NCBI GenBank assembly: GCA_001874335.1
Contig: MPDE01000008.1
Span: forward strand, 62,001-126,000
Source of the DNA: Bacteroidetes bacterium MedPE-SWsnd-G2
Lineage (GTDB): Bacteria; Bacteroidota; Bacteroidia; Flavobacteriales; Flavobacteriaceae
Direction of reading: 5' to 3'
DNA length: 64,000 nt
Shown here: positions 1-9,740 of the stretch, piece after piece
Layout: each line of letters opens with the position of its first letter
How positions within the stretch are numbered: the stretch's first letter is position 1
Notes under the pieces: model-generated
The model's database searches: none
Told to the model about the DNA's origin: nothing
What the model saw: only the letters and a program-made list of their open reading frames with translations
Position numbers and translations under genes: made by a program

Positions 1-1305
1 GAATCCATAAATGCGATTCTACCCAAGATTAATGATAATAAGGAATACGAGCTTATCGATGCCTATCACCCGTTGCTTTTAAAATCTAATAAATTAAATG
101 GATTAAAGACTTATCCGCAGTCGGTAATGCTTAATAATTCAAATAGAATTATTGTTATTTCTGGTCCAAATGCTGGAGGTAAAAGTATCACGCTTAAAAC
201 AATTGGTTTATTGCAGTCTATGTTGCAATGTGGGATGTTGATCCCCGTGCATGAGCGCAGTAAAGTTTGTGTCTTTGATAGAATTTTAAGCGATATAGGA
301 GATAACCAATCTATTGAAAATCATTTGAGCACCTATAGTTATAGGTTGAAGCAAATGAATTATTTCTTGAAGAAATGTAATAAGAATACGTTATTTTTAA
401 TTGATGAATTTGGTACAGGAAGTGATCCTGAATTAGGTGGCGCTTTAGCCGAAACATTTTTAGAGGAGTTTTACGATAGAGAAGCTTTCGGTATTATTAC
501 TACACATTATTCAAATTTAAAGGTCTTAGCTAATGAGTTGCCTTATATGCAAAATGCAAACATGATGTTTGATGAGCGTAGTCTTGAGCCTATGTTTAAG
601 CTGGCACTTGGGCAAGCAGGTAGCTCCTTTACGTTTGAAGTCGCTCAGAAAAACGGAATACCATATAGCTTGATAAATAGAGCTAAAAAGAAAATTGAGC
701 GGGGCAAAGTAAGATTTGATGCAACTATTGCAAAACTGCAAAAAGAGCGTTCAAAATTGGAGAAAACGGAGCGATCACTAAAAGAAAATGAAAAAAGAAA
801 ATTAGACGAAGCTGAAAAATTAGAATTCATAAATCAGAAGGTTCAGAAAAAACTTGAAGGTTTTCAGGAGTTGTATGATAGTAATCAAAGGTTAATTTAT
901 ATTGGTCAAAAAGTGTCCGATTTAGCGGAGTCTTATGCCAACAATAAAAAGAAAGGCGCTTTGATGTCTGAATTGTTTAAATTAGTACAGATTGAAAACT
1001 CTAAACGGAAAAAGCTTAATTCTAAGCAAAAGAAAATTCAGAAGCAAAAGGAAGAAACGATAAAGAAAGAGGCTGAGAAAAAAGTAGCGGTAATACGTAA
1101 AAAGAAAAAGGAAGCAAAGAAAAAGGAAATAGCAAAACCTGTTGTAAGGCCTGTATTTAAAGTTGGGGACCGAGTGCGGTTAAAAGATGGGAAGGCCGTA
1201 GGAAGTATTGATAAAATCGAAAAAAACAAGGTTATTATTAACTATGGTATCTTTACGACTAACGCAAGTGAAGAGCAATTAGATCTCGTAGAATCAAAAA
1301 AATAG
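1..1305 (+). CDS. mutS2: MutS2-family DNA mismatch/recombination ATPase, 3' part
   Basis: The reading frame is open to the left window edge, so the N-terminal part is missing. The visible 434 codons hold the ABC-type ATPase of the MutS superfamily: Walker A GPNAGGKS (nt 163-186), Walker B LFLIDEFGTGSDP about 75 residues later, and the TTHYSNLK switch. A long, highly charged coiled coil follows, then a KOW/SH3-like strand segment (KVGDRVRLKDG). The protein stops there: the C-terminal Smr nuclease domain of Bacillus-type MutS2 is absent. MutS2 proteins are known to bind branched DNA and stalled or collided ribosomes rather than mismatches, but which role applies here cannot be read from the sequence. 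The DCC-family gene starts 3 nt after the stop, so the two are probably cotranscribed. Confidence 0.9.
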   Translation, partial: ESINAILPKINDNKEYELIDAYHPLLLKSNKLNGLKTYPQSVMLNNSNRIIVISGPNAGGKSITLKTIGLLQSMLQCGMLIPVHERSKVCVFDRILSDIGDNQSIENHLSTYSYRLKQMNYFLKKCNKNTLFLIDEFGTGSDPELGGALAETFLEEFYDREAFGIITTHYSNLKVLANELPYMQNANMMFDERSLEPMFKLALGQAGSSFTFEVAQKNGIPYSLINRAKKKIERGKVRFDATIAKLQKERSKLEKTERSLKENEKRKLDEAEKLEFINQKVQKKLEGFQELYDSNQRLIYIGQKVSDLAESYANNKKKGALMSELFKLVQIENSKRKKLNSKQKKIQKQKEETIKKEAEKKVAVIRKKKKEAKKKEIAKPVVRPVFKVGDRVRLKDGKAVGSIDKIEKNKVIINYGIFTTNASEEQLDLVESKK

Positions 1306-1308
1306 AAA

Positions 1309-1722
1309 ATGTCTGTCTTAACGGAATCTAAAATTATATTTTTTGATGGAGTTTGCAACTTATGTAATACTTCCGTGCAATATGTAATACGGCATGATTC
1401 TGATAATGTATTTAAATTTGCACCACTTCAAAGTGAATTGGCAAAAGAGCTTTTAAGTCCCTATGGTGTTAATGTATCAGAACTGAATTCAATAGTGTAT
1501 TATGATTCCGGAATAGCTGTTTATGAAAATTCTGATGCGGCTATCAAAATAGCATCTCAGTTGGATGGAGCAGTTTCAATGCTCAAATATTTTTGGTGGA
1601 TACCACGTTTTTTAAGAGATCCTATTTATAAATTTATTGCAAAAAATAGATATCGATGGTTCGGTAAAAAGGATGCCTGTATGATTCCAACGCCTGCAAT
1701 GAAATCAAAATTCATAGCATAA
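1309..1722 (+). CDS. DCC-family (DUF393/YuxK) thiol-disulfide oxidoreductase-like protein
   Basis: This 137-residue protein carries the family signature near the N-terminus: FFDGVCNLCN, with Cys16 and Cys19 forming a CxxC-like pair after the DG turn. It continues with the family's conserved YVIRHD, FAPLQS and WW/RDPIYKFIAKNRYRWFGK blocks. The family is predicted to have a thioredoxin-like fold with redox activity; substrates are not established. The start ATG lies 3 nt behind the mutS2 stop and the gene ends at a strong intrinsic terminator. Full length for the family. Confidence 0.85.
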   Translation: MSVLTESKIIFFDGVCNLCNTSVQYVIRHDSDNVFKFAPLQSELAKELLSPYGVNVSELNSIVYYDSGIAVYENSDAAIKIASQLDGAVSMLKYFWWIPRFLRDPIYKFIAKNRYRWFGKKDACMIPTPAMKSKFIA

Positions 1723-1748
1723 AAAAATCCCTTATAAAGGGATTTTTA
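1722..1748 (+). terminator. Intrinsic terminator after mutS2-DCC operon
   Basis: A near-perfect inverted repeat (AAAAATCCCTT / AAGGGATTTTT) sits just after the DCC-gene stop and ends in a T-run. It would end the mutS2-DCC transcript. Confidence 0.8.
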
Positions 1749-2280
1749 TTGTATTAAATAAACTTAACTAATAGGGAAAAAGTTTATAATTAATAGCACA
1801 TTTATATTGACTACCATAAAACTAAACGAATTCTTTCGTCTTGTTTGGGTTTTTCGATAAACCTCATTATTAATTAGTTAAAGGTTTGTGTTTTGTGTAA
1901 ATGTTCTATGAAATACAACGCCATCAAATTTTTTAAACTCATTATACAAGGGCGTTCACTCATTGAAAAATGGCGATGCCTCAATATGACTTTGTTTTGT
2001 CTTAAAATCTACTGAAATTCATACTTGTAATAAATAGTTGGTTATTTTATGTAACTAAAAGTTGAATTAGGAGTCTTTTTTATAGAAGTGTTGTTGAAGG
2101 TGTTTTTATAATGTTGAAGAATACCTCTATAAATTGATTTACAAACCTCAGGGCAAGTCAAAACAGCTTAACCCCTACTTCGGTTAGTTGGGAATGAGTT
2201 AAGTTTCTATGACACGCATGTCAAACGTGTTATTAGATGATTCCATTTTATTGGAAGGAGTATTAGGATTGCTTTGAGGT
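1749..2280. other. Gene-free intergenic stretch with hairpin
   Basis: About 530 bp between the operon terminator and the sulfurtransferase stop hold no convincing reading frame on either strand; the longest ATG-started stretches I could follow are a few tens of codons. A hairpin-forming segment lies at 2168-2204 (CTTAAC with GTTAAG, inner CCC with GGG or TAACC with GGTTA). It is downstream of the minus-strand sulfurtransferase gene, so it could be part of its 3' end, although no clean T-run follows. The stretch could also be decayed gene remnants. I see nothing more specific. Confidence 0.4.
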
Positions 2281-3123
2281 TTAACTTTTAGTGTTAGAAG
2301 TTAATGTGGCATATTCCGTCCAAGATCCATCATATACCGTAAGATTTTTGTATCCGCACAAATCTGCACCTAATACCAAAATACAAGCTGTAATTCCTGA
2401 CCCACAACTAAAAATTGTAGCAGTATCATTATTAGGAATTAACTGATTATAGATCGCTGTCAATTGCGATTTTGGTTTAAAACAGTTTTCTTCAAACAAA
2501 GTTGTAAATGGAAGATTTTTTGAATTGGGTATGTGACCGCTTTTTAATTCCTTTCGTGGTTCTGGAGATGTGCCTTTAAATCGGCCTTCCGATCTTGCAT
2601 CTAAAATTAAAGGTGACTTTAAGATAGAAGCATTTAATACGGTATCAAAATTTACAAAATAATCAGGATTATAAGTAGCCTTAAAATTACCTGGCGTTTC
2701 TAGCGTGGAATACGTTGTATTAGTTTTAAACTTCTTGTTATTCCATTCTGGTAAACCGCCATTTAATACCATAACATTTTGGTGTCCCATAGCTTTGAAT
2801 AACCACCATACTCTTGCCGAAGAATAAACCCCTTTGTTATCATAAACAACTATAATTGAATTGTTGTTGATTCCTAATCGTTGTGCCTCTAACTCAAATT
2901 GAGTTTTGGTTGGTAAGCTGTTAGGAAAAATACTTGATGTGTCCGCAAATTTGTATTTAAGGTCAAAAAATAAGGCTCCAGGAATACAGTGTAAATTAGT
3001 TTCAGACTTTGTGTTTCCCGCTTTAGCAATTGTAGCATCCAGTACAATTAAGTTGGGATGAGAAAGATTGTTAGAAAGCCAATCAACCGAAACCAAATTA
3101 GCAGGGAAATTACCTTTATTCAT
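2281..3123 (-). CDS. sseA: Sulfurtransferase, 3-mercaptopyruvate/thiosulfate type (tandem rhodanese)
   Basis: This 280-residue protein has two rhodanese domains. The N-terminal one is catalytically silent (VSVDWLSNNLSHPNLIVLDATI, then VVYDNKGVYSSARVWWLFKAMGH). The C-terminal one carries the active-site loop C-G-S-G-I-T-A-C with the sulfur-carrying cysteine at residue 240. The CGSG[VI]TAC loop is the form known for 3-mercaptopyruvate sulfurtransferases rather than thiosulfate rhodaneses, so cysteine-derived 3-mercaptopyruvate is the likelier donor (inference). It is the last gene of a tight minus-strand run, 14 nt behind the symporter gene. No signal peptide, so cytoplasmic. Confidence 0.88.
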   Translation of the reverse strand: MNKGNFPANLVSVDWLSNNLSHPNLIVLDATIAKAGNTKSETNLHCIPGALFFDLKYKFADTSSIFPNSLPTKTQFELEAQRLGINNNSIIVVYDNKGVYSSARVWWLFKAMGHQNVMVLNGGLPEWNNKKFKTNTTYSTLETPGNFKATYNPDYFVNFDTVLNASILKSPLILDARSEGRFKGTSPEPRKELKSGHIPNSKNLPFTTLFEENCFKPKSQLTAIYNQLIPNNDTATIFSCGSGITACILVLGADLCGYKNLTVYDGSWTEYATLTSNTKS

Positions 3124-3137
3124 ATATCTAAAACATA

Positions 3138-4439
3138 TTATTTCTTATAGTTGTCATCCCAATTTTTAATCTTGGGTTCACCTAATTTATCAACCGATTT
3201 GGCGACAAGCATAGATACGGCAGCATCACCAGTTACATTAACTACTGTACGGCACATATCTAAAGGCCTATCTATTGCGAATATTAGAGCTAATCCAGCT
3301 TCAGGGATTCCAGCTTGGCCTAAAACGATAACCAGCATAACCATTCCAGCACCAGGGACAGCGGCGCTACCAATAGAAGCTAATGTGGCTGTAACTATAA
3401 TTGCTAGTTGGGCTTCAATTCCTAAGTTCATCCCAAAAGCTTGTGCAATAAATACCGCAGCTACAGCTTGGTATAGACTTGTACCATCCATATTAATAGT
3501 AGCACCAATTGGCAATACAAAACTTGTGACTTCTTCTTCAACACCCATATGTTCTTCAACACGCTCCATAGTCACTGGTAAGGTAGCGGCACTACTACTT
3601 GTTGAAAATGCTAATAACTGAGCAGGTGCAATTCCTTCAAAGAAAAATTTAGGTGTTCTTTTAGTGAAAATATAAACGATAAATGAATAGATTATCATCA
3701 TTAAACCTAAGCCTAATAAAACACATATTGCATACCAAGCAAGGGCTTTGAATAGATCAGCACTAGGTGATTCAACTACGAGTGCAGCAAGTAATGCAAA
3801 TACACCATATGGGGCAGCAAGCATAATCAGGTCAATGAGTTTTAGAATTACTTCATTAAAGGAATCGAAAAAAGCCTTGGCGGGTTTTGCTTTTTCTTCA
3901 GGAATTAGGATCAGACCAATACCAAAGAATATGGCAAAAAAGATAACTTGTAACATGTTTCCGTTATCACTGGCAGCTTTAAAAATATTACTTGGTACAA
4001 GGTCAACAAGAGCTTGTAATTTACCTGCTTTTTTCTGTTCGGCGGCAGCTGCAATTTTGGCATCTGCAGCAGTACTATAACTTTCAACTAATTCCGCTCT
4101 GGTTTCTTCAGATATAGTTTCTCCGGGTTTAACGATATTTACTATAGTTAATCCTATAGTTACTGCTATAATTGTTGTTATAATATAAGTAACAATGGTC
4201 CTTCCTCCCATTTGAGAAAGTTTAGAGATATCTTTTAAATCGGAAATTCCTTTTATTAAAGATGCGAGAATTAAAGGGACTGCAATTAATTTTAATGAAT
4301 TAATAAATATAGTTCCAAATGGTTTAATAAATTCAACCACAAAATCTTTACCCCAATCAAAATTAATCATTAATAAAGCGAAAATAATACCGAGAGCCAT
4401 TCCGATTAGTATTTTCCAATGTAAGGCAAGATTTTTCAT
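3138..4439 (-). CDS. Dicarboxylate/amino acid:cation symporter (DAACS family)
   Basis: This 433-residue inner-membrane carrier has the hallmarks of the glutamate/dicarboxylate transporter fold: several hydrophobic helices, the serine-rich re-entrant hairpin HP1 (FSTSSSAATLPVTM), the NMDGTS motif of TM7 and the TM8 substrate-binding helix DRPLDMCRTVVNVTGDA. The arginine in TM8 (DMCRT) is the position that in characterised members favours acidic substrates such as glutamate, aspartate or C4-dicarboxylates. A long charged loop (about residues 110-150) separates TM3 and TM4. It lies in a minus-strand run with a small membrane protein gene 16 nt upstream and the sulfurtransferase 14 nt downstream. 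The exact substrate is not decided by sequence. Confidence 0.9.
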   Translation of the reverse strand: MKNLALHWKILIGMALGIIFALLMINFDWGKDFVVEFIKPFGTIFINSLKLIAVPLILASLIKGISDLKDISKLSQMGGRTIVTYIITTIIAVTIGLTIVNIVKPGETISEETRAELVESYSTAADAKIAAAAEQKKAGKLQALVDLVPSNIFKAASDNGNMLQVIFFAIFFGIGLILIPEEKAKPAKAFFDSFNEVILKLIDLIMLAAPYGVFALLAALVVESPSADLFKALAWYAICVLLGLGLMMIIYSFIVYIFTKRTPKFFFEGIAPAQLLAFSTSSSAATLPVTMERVEEHMGVEEEVTSFVLPIGATINMDGTSLYQAVAAVFIAQAFGMNLGIEAQLAIIVTATLASIGSAAVPGAGMVMLVIVLGQAGIPEAGLALIFAIDRPLDMCRTVVNVTGDAAVSMLVAKSVDKLGEPKIKNWDDNYKK

Positions 4440-4455
4440 GTTGTATAGTCGTTAT

Positions 4456-4947
4456 TTAGTTGAATAATTTAGCAATCCACTTTCGAAATGCAATAGTTAG
4501 AGTGCCAACAAAAATATATAAAATGCTTAAATATAAAGCATACTCATCAGAGATATATTGCTCCGCATGGTTTAATGTTGAAGCATTAAATCTAAAATAG
4601 AAATATAGCTCGATTAAAACTTGAGGTAAATTTTTAAGTACAAAAAACAATCCTACTACTCCTGCTCCAATTTCAATAAACAAAGAGGTTTTGTTGGATG
4701 TGAAATTAAAGGTTTCAGAATCAAATCCTTTGTCAAGTTTTAAGGTGTTTAACACCCAATCGGTTTTGAAGATTAATGCGTAAATGACGCATAAAACTAT
4801 GATAATAGTTAAAACAAGAAATATTACGGAGGTCAAATCTGTATTAAGCCATTCTACAAGATTTATAAAAGCAGGTACTACGCCGTTGAACAATAGTAAT
4901 AGTCCTATAAGTTTTAAAATGACTCTGAATAAATCTCTTGGTTTCAT
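4456..4947 (-). CDS. Uncharacterised four-helix membrane protein
   Basis: I do not recognise a family. The 163-residue product has about four hydrophobic segments, roughly residues 8-30, 38-60, 88-112 and 135-155, joined by short polar loops. No conserved motif or catalytic residue stands out. Its stop codon is followed immediately by the symporter gene 16 nt away, and its ATG directly abuts the aroC stop region with no intergenic base, so it is very probably translated from an aroC-initiated message. It might be an accessory membrane subunit or simply an operon passenger. Confidence 0.7.
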   Translation of the reverse strand: MKPRDLFRVILKLIGLLLLFNGVVPAFINLVEWLNTDLTSVIFLVLTIIIVLCVIYALIFKTDWVLNTLKLDKGFDSETFNFTSNKTSLFIEIGAGVVGLFFVLKNLPQVLIELYFYFRFNASTLNHAEQYISDEYALYLSILYIFVGTLTIAFRKWIAKLFN

Positions 4948-6012
4948 TTAAATTTTACTATTTGAGTTTTGAAGCATAAAGTCGGCAATTACCAATGCCG
5001 CCATAGCTTCTACAATAGGTACCGCTCTTGGGACAACGCAAGGATCATGTCTACCTTTGCCTTCCATAACAACTTTATTTCCAAATTTATCGATGGTGTC
5101 TTGTTTCTGAATTACTGTCGCTACTGGTTTAAACGCTACTCTAAAGTATATGTCCATCCCATTGCTAATTCCACCTTGAATTCCTCCAGATAGGTTAGTT
5201 ATTGTTGAGCCATTTACATTAAAAATATCGTTATGCTCAGATCCTTTCATTTTGGCACCACAAAAACCACTACCATATTCAAAGCCTTTAACGGCATTTA
5301 TGGATAGCATAGCCTTACCTAATTCGGCATGTAATTTGTCAAAAACAGGTTCGCCTAAGCCTACAGGTACATTTTTAATGACACAAGTCACGGTCCCACC
5401 AATGGTGTCTCCTTCTTTTCTTATGGCTTTAATTTTTTCAATCATTTTATGAGCAACATCCAAATCTGGACATCTCACAGCTGTAGATTCTGTTAAACTA
5501 AAATCTAAATCTTGATAGGGTTTATTGATAAACAAATCCCCTACTGAAGATGTGAACGCATGAAAAGAAATTTTGCCTAAAAACTGCTTTGCAATTGCTC
5601 CAGCAACCACTCTACAAGCCGTTTCTCTTGCCGAACTTCGTCCTCCTCCTCTATAATCTCTGATACCATATTTCTTTTCGTATGTGAAATCGGCATGACT
5701 CGGCCTAAACACATCCTTAATATGTGAATAGTCTTTTGATTTTTGATTGGTGTTTTTAATGATAAAACCAATAGAGGTTCCGGTTGTTTTACCTTCGAAA
5801 ATTCCTGATAAAAATTCTACTTTATCGTCTTCCTTTCGTTGGGTAACAATAGCTGACTGACCGGGTTTTCTTTTGTCTAATTCGTTTTGAATTTCTTCTA
5901 AATCTATTGTTAACCCTGCCGGGCAACCATCAATAACACCACCTATTGCTTGTCCATGGGATTCACCGAAAGTGGTTAGTTTAAAAAGAGTTCCGAAAGT
6001 ATTTCCAGCCAT
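4948..6012 (-). CDS. aroC: Chorismate synthase
   Basis: This 354-residue enzyme makes chorismate from 5-enolpyruvylshikimate-3-phosphate, the last common step to aromatic amino acids and menaquinone, using reduced FMN. All family signatures are present: [17 protein letters not shown] near the N-terminus, the arginine-rich [12 protein letters not shown] block (about residue 120), and [18 protein letters not shown] near the C-terminus. It is full length and cytoplasmic. It heads a minus-strand run with the membrane protein, the symporter and the sulfurtransferase. Confidence 0.97.
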   Translation of the reverse strand: MAGNTFGTLFKLTTFGESHGQAIGGVIDGCPAGLTIDLEEIQNELDKRKPGQSAIVTQRKEDDKVEFLSGIFEGKTTGTSIGFIIKNTNQKSKDYSHIKDVFRPSHADFTYEKKYGIRDYRGGGRSSARETACRVVAGAIAKQFLGKISFHAFTSSVGDLFINKPYQDLDFSLTESTAVRCPDLDVAHKMIEKIKAIRKEGDTIGGTVTCVIKNVPVGLGEPVFDKLHAELGKAMLSINAVKGFEYGSGFCGAKMKGSEHNDIFNVNGSTITNLSGGIQGGISNGMDIYFRVAFKPVATVIQKQDTIDKFGNKVVMEGKGRHDPCVVPRAVPIVEAMAALVIADFMLQNSNSKI

Positions 6013-6147
6013 TGTAGTTATTTTATGCTAATGTAATTGTATTATTTGTGAATCAAAAGCACATTAAGTCTTAATTGATTGTATTGAAAAGGGTTTTCTG
6101 AATGCATCAATATAACCTGCCAAAGCAACCAAAAATGACTTCTCCTT

Positions 6148-9078
6148 CTATAATAAAGCATCTAACAACAGCTCTATGGGGTGAAATGCTTTTTTGTTTG
6201 CTCCGTCTTTTATTTGATGTCGACAACTTGTTCCGTTTGCAGATACAATAGTTTCTGCCTCTGTTTGTCTTATAGTAGGAAAAAGAGTTTGTTCTCCAAT
6301 AGCCATGCTTATATGGTATTTGTCTTTTTCGTATCCAAATGACCCAGCCATACCACAGCATCCACTGTTAATCTCTTTGGCTGAAAAGTTACTTGGAAAA
6401 TTGAGAAGGTCTAAACTGTATTTTGTAGTTGATAATGCCTTTTGATGACAATGCCCGTGAAAAATAATATCTTTCTTTAAATCTGAAAATTGTTCACTCT
6501 TAATATGGTCTAATTCTATTTCTCGAATTAGAAATTCTTCAATTAAATAGGTGTGCTTAGCTATGTTTTTAGAGTGTTCAATAAGCTCGGTATCCACTAA
6601 TTTTGGATATTCATCTTTAAAGCTAAAAATAGCTGATGGTTCTATGCCTAATAACACCGATTTTTCAGAAATTAAATCTTGGTACAACCTAACGTTGAAA
6701 TTTGCTAATTGTTTAGCTGTTTTAAGAAATCCTTTTGAAATATATGCTCTTCCTGATTCCTTGTTATTTATGATTTTTACGTTGTAGTTTAAGCCTTGTA
6801 GCAACGAAATTGTTGCAATGCCTATTTCTGTGTCTAATCGATTTGTAAATTCATCGTTAAATAAGTATATTGTTTTAACGCTGTTGTTATTAGTCTTATT
6901 TTTAGGGTCTTGGCAGTGTTTATTTAAAGTTTTACTTGATATTAATGGAATTGATCTTTGTTGAGAAATTCCGATTAGGTTTTTGATAAATCGGCTACTA
7001 ACTTTGTTTTGATACCCCCAATTTGTTATTCTTGGAAATAGCCCTAAAACAGAATTTATTCTATTGTTATGAGCTAACAATATATTTTTAAGACTTGTTC
7101 CGTTTACAGATTGATATTGGTGTAAAAACTCTGATTTTAATGCTGCAACATTTACACTACTTGGACATTCCGATGAACAGGCTTTACAACTCAAACACAG
7201 GTCAAATACTTCAAGTAATTCGGGGTGATTAAATGCATTTTTTGAATTGGGTTTAGAGAGAAATTCTCTTAGGGCATTAGCTCTTGCTCTTGTGGTGTCT
7301 TTTTCATTTCGAGTAGCACGATAACTTGGACACATTGTTCCTCCAAATTCGCTTAACTTTCGGCAATCTCCAGAACCGTTACATTTTTCAGTAGCACGAA
7401 GTATACCTTTTGAATCAGAAAAGTCTAAAGTGGTTTTTATTGCGGTTACTTCTTTGGTAATGTCGGTCCTAAAGTTTTCATCCATCGGTAAAGAATCTAC
7501 TATTTTACCGGGGTTAAGTATGCCTTTTGCATCGAACGCCCGTTTTATAGTTTTAAAGAATTGATAATTCTTCTCGCCTACCATAAATGGGATAAATTCG
7601 GCCCTTACTATACCATCTCCATGTTCGCCTGAAAATGAACCACGATATGATTTTACCAACTTTGCAATTTCTGTGGTAATGCTCCTAAAACGTTTTACAT
7701 CGGTAGTTTCTTTTAGGTTTAAAATTGGTCTTAAATGGAGTTCTCCTGCACCAGCATGGGCGTAATACACTATATCTTGGTTGTTTTTTTCCATTAAGGC
7801 TGCAAAATCCGAAATGTAATTAGGTAAATCAGAAAGGGCTACTGCTGTATCTTCAATGCATGCCACAGCTTTCTTGTCTCCAATTAAATTACCTAATAAT
7901 CCGAGCCCAGCTTTTCTTAATTCAAAAGCTTTATTGACGTTGATGCCTTCTAATACAGCGCTGGCATAGCTTAATTTAGAAGCTTCGATTGCTTTAAGAA
8001 ACTTCTCAATTTGTTGGGTTAAGGTTTTAGGGTTGTCCGATCTTAATTCGCAAAGTAATAAGGCTTTGGGGTCACCCGAAATGAAATTTCTATTTTTTTG
8101 TTGTGTCTTGTTTTGTTTGGTGCAATCTAATATGGTTTTATCCATCATTTCGCACATATACAAATCAAATGACATGGCGATTTGAGTTGCCAGTAAACAT
8201 GATTTGATACTGTCAAAATGTGAAGCAATAATAACGCTTTGTGGAGGTGGTAGTTGGTCTAAGCGTAATGTAATAGATTTAGAAAACGCTAAGGTTCCCT
8301 CTGAGCCACAAAGCAGCTGAGCAATATTAATAGGAGTACCTGAAGGATTATATTGTTTAGAATCAGACAAAACATCTAATGCGTATCCTGTATTTCTTCT
8401 ATGAATTTCTTTTTTAGGAAATTTTGATTCAATTTCAGTTCTGTTTTGTGGATCTGAAAGAATTTCATGTATCGAATTATAAATTTCTCCTTCTAACGAA
8501 TCTAATTCTAATTTGGAGTTAAACTCGGCAGGTTGTAATACTGAAAAAACAGCTTCGCTTCCATTTGAAAGTATAGCGTCAATACGTACTATTTTATCTC
8601 GGGTGGTTCCATATTTTATAGAAGTAGTGCCTGATGAGTTGTTACCAACCATGCCTCCTATCATGCATCTGTTGGATGTGGAAGTGTTTGGTCCAAAAAA
8701 TAAGCCGTAAGGTTTTAGGAAATTATTTAGTTCATCTCTTACAACACCAGGTTGCACAGTGATAGTTCTTTCTTTTTTATTAAAATGTAATATCTTATTC
8801 AGGTATTTAGAAACATCAATTACAATCCCATCACCCACACACTGCCCAGCTAAGGAGGTTCCTGCAGTTCTAAAAATTACAGAGGTATCATTGGATTTGG
8901 CAAAGGTCAAAATTAACCTTACATCCAAATAAGATTTTGGAAAGGCAACAGCTAAAGGTAAAATCCTATATACAGAAGCATCTGTGGCAAATAGAGATCG
9001 ATGCAAATCATCGAAAAATAATTCGCCTTCTAATTGATTTTTAAGCTGGTATAGATGTTCCTGCTGATTTTTAGCCAT
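6148..9078 (-). CDS. FAD-linked oxidase fused to Fe-S/CCG module (YdiJ/D-2-hydroxyacid dehydrogenase-like)
   Basis: This 976-residue fusion starts with a PCMH-type FAD-binding domain (residues about 35-270; FRTAGTSLAGQCVGDG and the GGMVGNNSSGTTSIKYG flavin loop). The FAD-oxidase C-terminal domain follows to about 530, with the catalytic-type SGEHGDGI at 484-491. Then come an Fe-S region with Cys566/572/583, a 4Fe-4S site at Cys628/631/634/638 (CLSCKACSSECP), and a C-terminal cysteine-rich domain with CCG at 907-909. The layout matches the GlcD plus GlpC-like fusions that oxidise D-2-hydroxyacids such as D-lactate or D-2-hydroxyglutarate and pass electrons to the quinone pool. The substrate is not determined. 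No transmembrane helix, so probably peripheral at the inner face. Confidence 0.88.
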   Translation of the reverse strand: MAKNQQEHLYQLKNQLEGELFFDDLHRSLFATDASVYRILPLAVAFPKSYLDVRLILTFAKSNDTSVIFRTAGTSLAGQCVGDGIVIDVSKYLNKILHFNKKERTITVQPGVVRDELNNFLKPYGLFFGPNTSTSNRCMIGGMVGNNSSGTTSIKYGTTRDKIVRIDAILSNGSEAVFSVLQPAEFNSKLELDSLEGEIYNSIHEILSDPQNRTEIESKFPKKEIHRRNTGYALDVLSDSKQYNPSGTPINIAQLLCGSEGTLAFSKSITLRLDQLPPPQSVIIASHFDSIKSCLLATQIAMSFDLYMCEMMDKTILDCTKQNKTQQKNRNFISGDPKALLLCELRSDNPKTLTQQIEKFLKAIEASKLSYASAVLEGINVNKAFELRKAGLGLLGNLIGDKKAVACIEDTAVALSDLPNYISDFAALMEKNNQDIVYYAHAGAGELHLRPILNLKETTDVKRFRSITTEIAKLVKSYRGSFSGEHGDGIVRAEFIPFMVGEKNYQFFKTIKRAFDAKGILNPGKIVDSLPMDENFRTDITKEVTAIKTTLDFSDSKGILRATEKCNGSGDCRKLSEFGGTMCPSYRATRNEKDTTRARANALREFLSKPNSKNAFNHPELLEVFDLCLSCKACSSECPSSVNVAALKSEFLHQYQSVNGTSLKNILLAHNNRINSVLGLFPRITNWGYQNKVSSRFIKNLIGISQQRSIPLISSKTLNKHCQDPKNKTNNNSVKTIYLFNDEFTNRLDTEIGIATISLLQGLNYNVKIINNKESGRAYISKGFLKTAKQLANFNVRLYQDLISEKSVLLGIEPSAIFSFKDEYPKLVDTELIEHSKNIAKHTYLIEEFLIREIELDHIKSEQFSDLKKDIIFHGHCHQKALSTTKYSLDLLNFPSNFSAKEINSGCCGMAGSFGYEKDKYHISMAIGEQTLFPTIRQTEAETIVSANGTSCRHQIKDGANKKAFHPIELLLDALL

Positions 9079-9166
9079 TTAATTCCTAAATTAGAAACTA
9101 AAATTAATGTAAGTCAACCAATTTTTAATTGATGTTGCCGTTATATTTTTTAAGAATTTTAAACTA

Positions 9167-9670
9167 ATGATGATTATGAAAAAAGTGGTTTTAAGTTGTT
9201 TGTTTGGTTTTTTAGTGATGTTTAGTGTGCAATCTCAGGATATTGCAGAAAATGCGATTGGATTGAGGTTGGGTGATAGTGATGGTTTTGGAGCGGAAAT
9301 CACTTATCAACGATTCATTGCAAATAATAATCGTGTGGAGTTTGATTTGGGATGGCGAAGTGGAAATAACTCAGACGGATTTAAACTTGCAGCTTTATAT
9401 CAATGGGTTTGGTTGTTAGATGGCAGTTTTAATTGGTACGCAGGTGTTGGTGGAGGTTTGACGTCTTATAATTTTGATAATGTTCCTGCCGGTCAGGATG
9501 ATAGTGATACTTTTGTGTTTGTAGCTGGAGATATCGGGATTGAATATAGTTTTGATATCCCCTTGTTGTTGTCGTTAGATTTTAGACCGGAAATTGGTTT
9601 TGGTAGCGATGCTTTTGATAATAATGATTTAGATTTTGATATAGGGATTGGTGTTAAGTATCAATTTTGA
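9167..9670 (+). CDS. Small outer-membrane beta-barrel-like protein
   Basis: This 167-residue protein has a clear signal peptide (KKVVLSCLFGFLVMFSVQS, cleavage before QD). A region rich in alternating polar and aromatic/hydrophobic residues and glycine follows, ending in an aromatic residue (GIGVKYQF), as outer-membrane barrel proteins often do. Eight short amphipathic strands are plausible. The ATGs at 9167, 9170 and 9176 are all in frame; 9176 gives the tidiest signal peptide (MKKVV...). It is divergent from the FAD/Fe-S gene and is followed by a weak hairpin. Function unknown; a porin-like or OmpA/OmpW-like role would be a guess. Confidence 0.75.
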   Translation: MMIMKKVVLSCLFGFLVMFSVQSQDIAENAIGLRLGDSDGFGAEITYQRFIANNNRVEFDLGWRSGNNSDGFKLAALYQWVWLLDGSFNWYAGVGGGLTSYNFDNVPAGQDDSDTFVFVAGDIGIEYSFDIPLLLSLDFRPEIGFGSDAFDNNDLDFDIGIGVKYQF

Positions 9671-9681
9671 AAACAGAGTTG

Positions 9682-9703
9682 TAATCTGTTAAATTTCAGA
9701 TTA
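9682..9703 (+). terminator. Weak hairpin after outer-membrane protein gene
   Basis: A 7-bp stem (TAATCTG / CAGATTA) with an 8-nt loop is followed by an AT-rich tail rather than a pure T-run. It may end the preceding transcript or act as an mRNA 3' stabiliser. Confidence 0.4.
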
Positions 9704-9740
9704 TTATTATATCTTGGATGAGTTAATTTAAATTCAAATT

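Noticed and set aside
1749-2280. A hidden mobile element or small gene in the long gap
   Set aside because: No paired terminal repeats, no transposase fragments I can recognise, and only very short frames on both strands.
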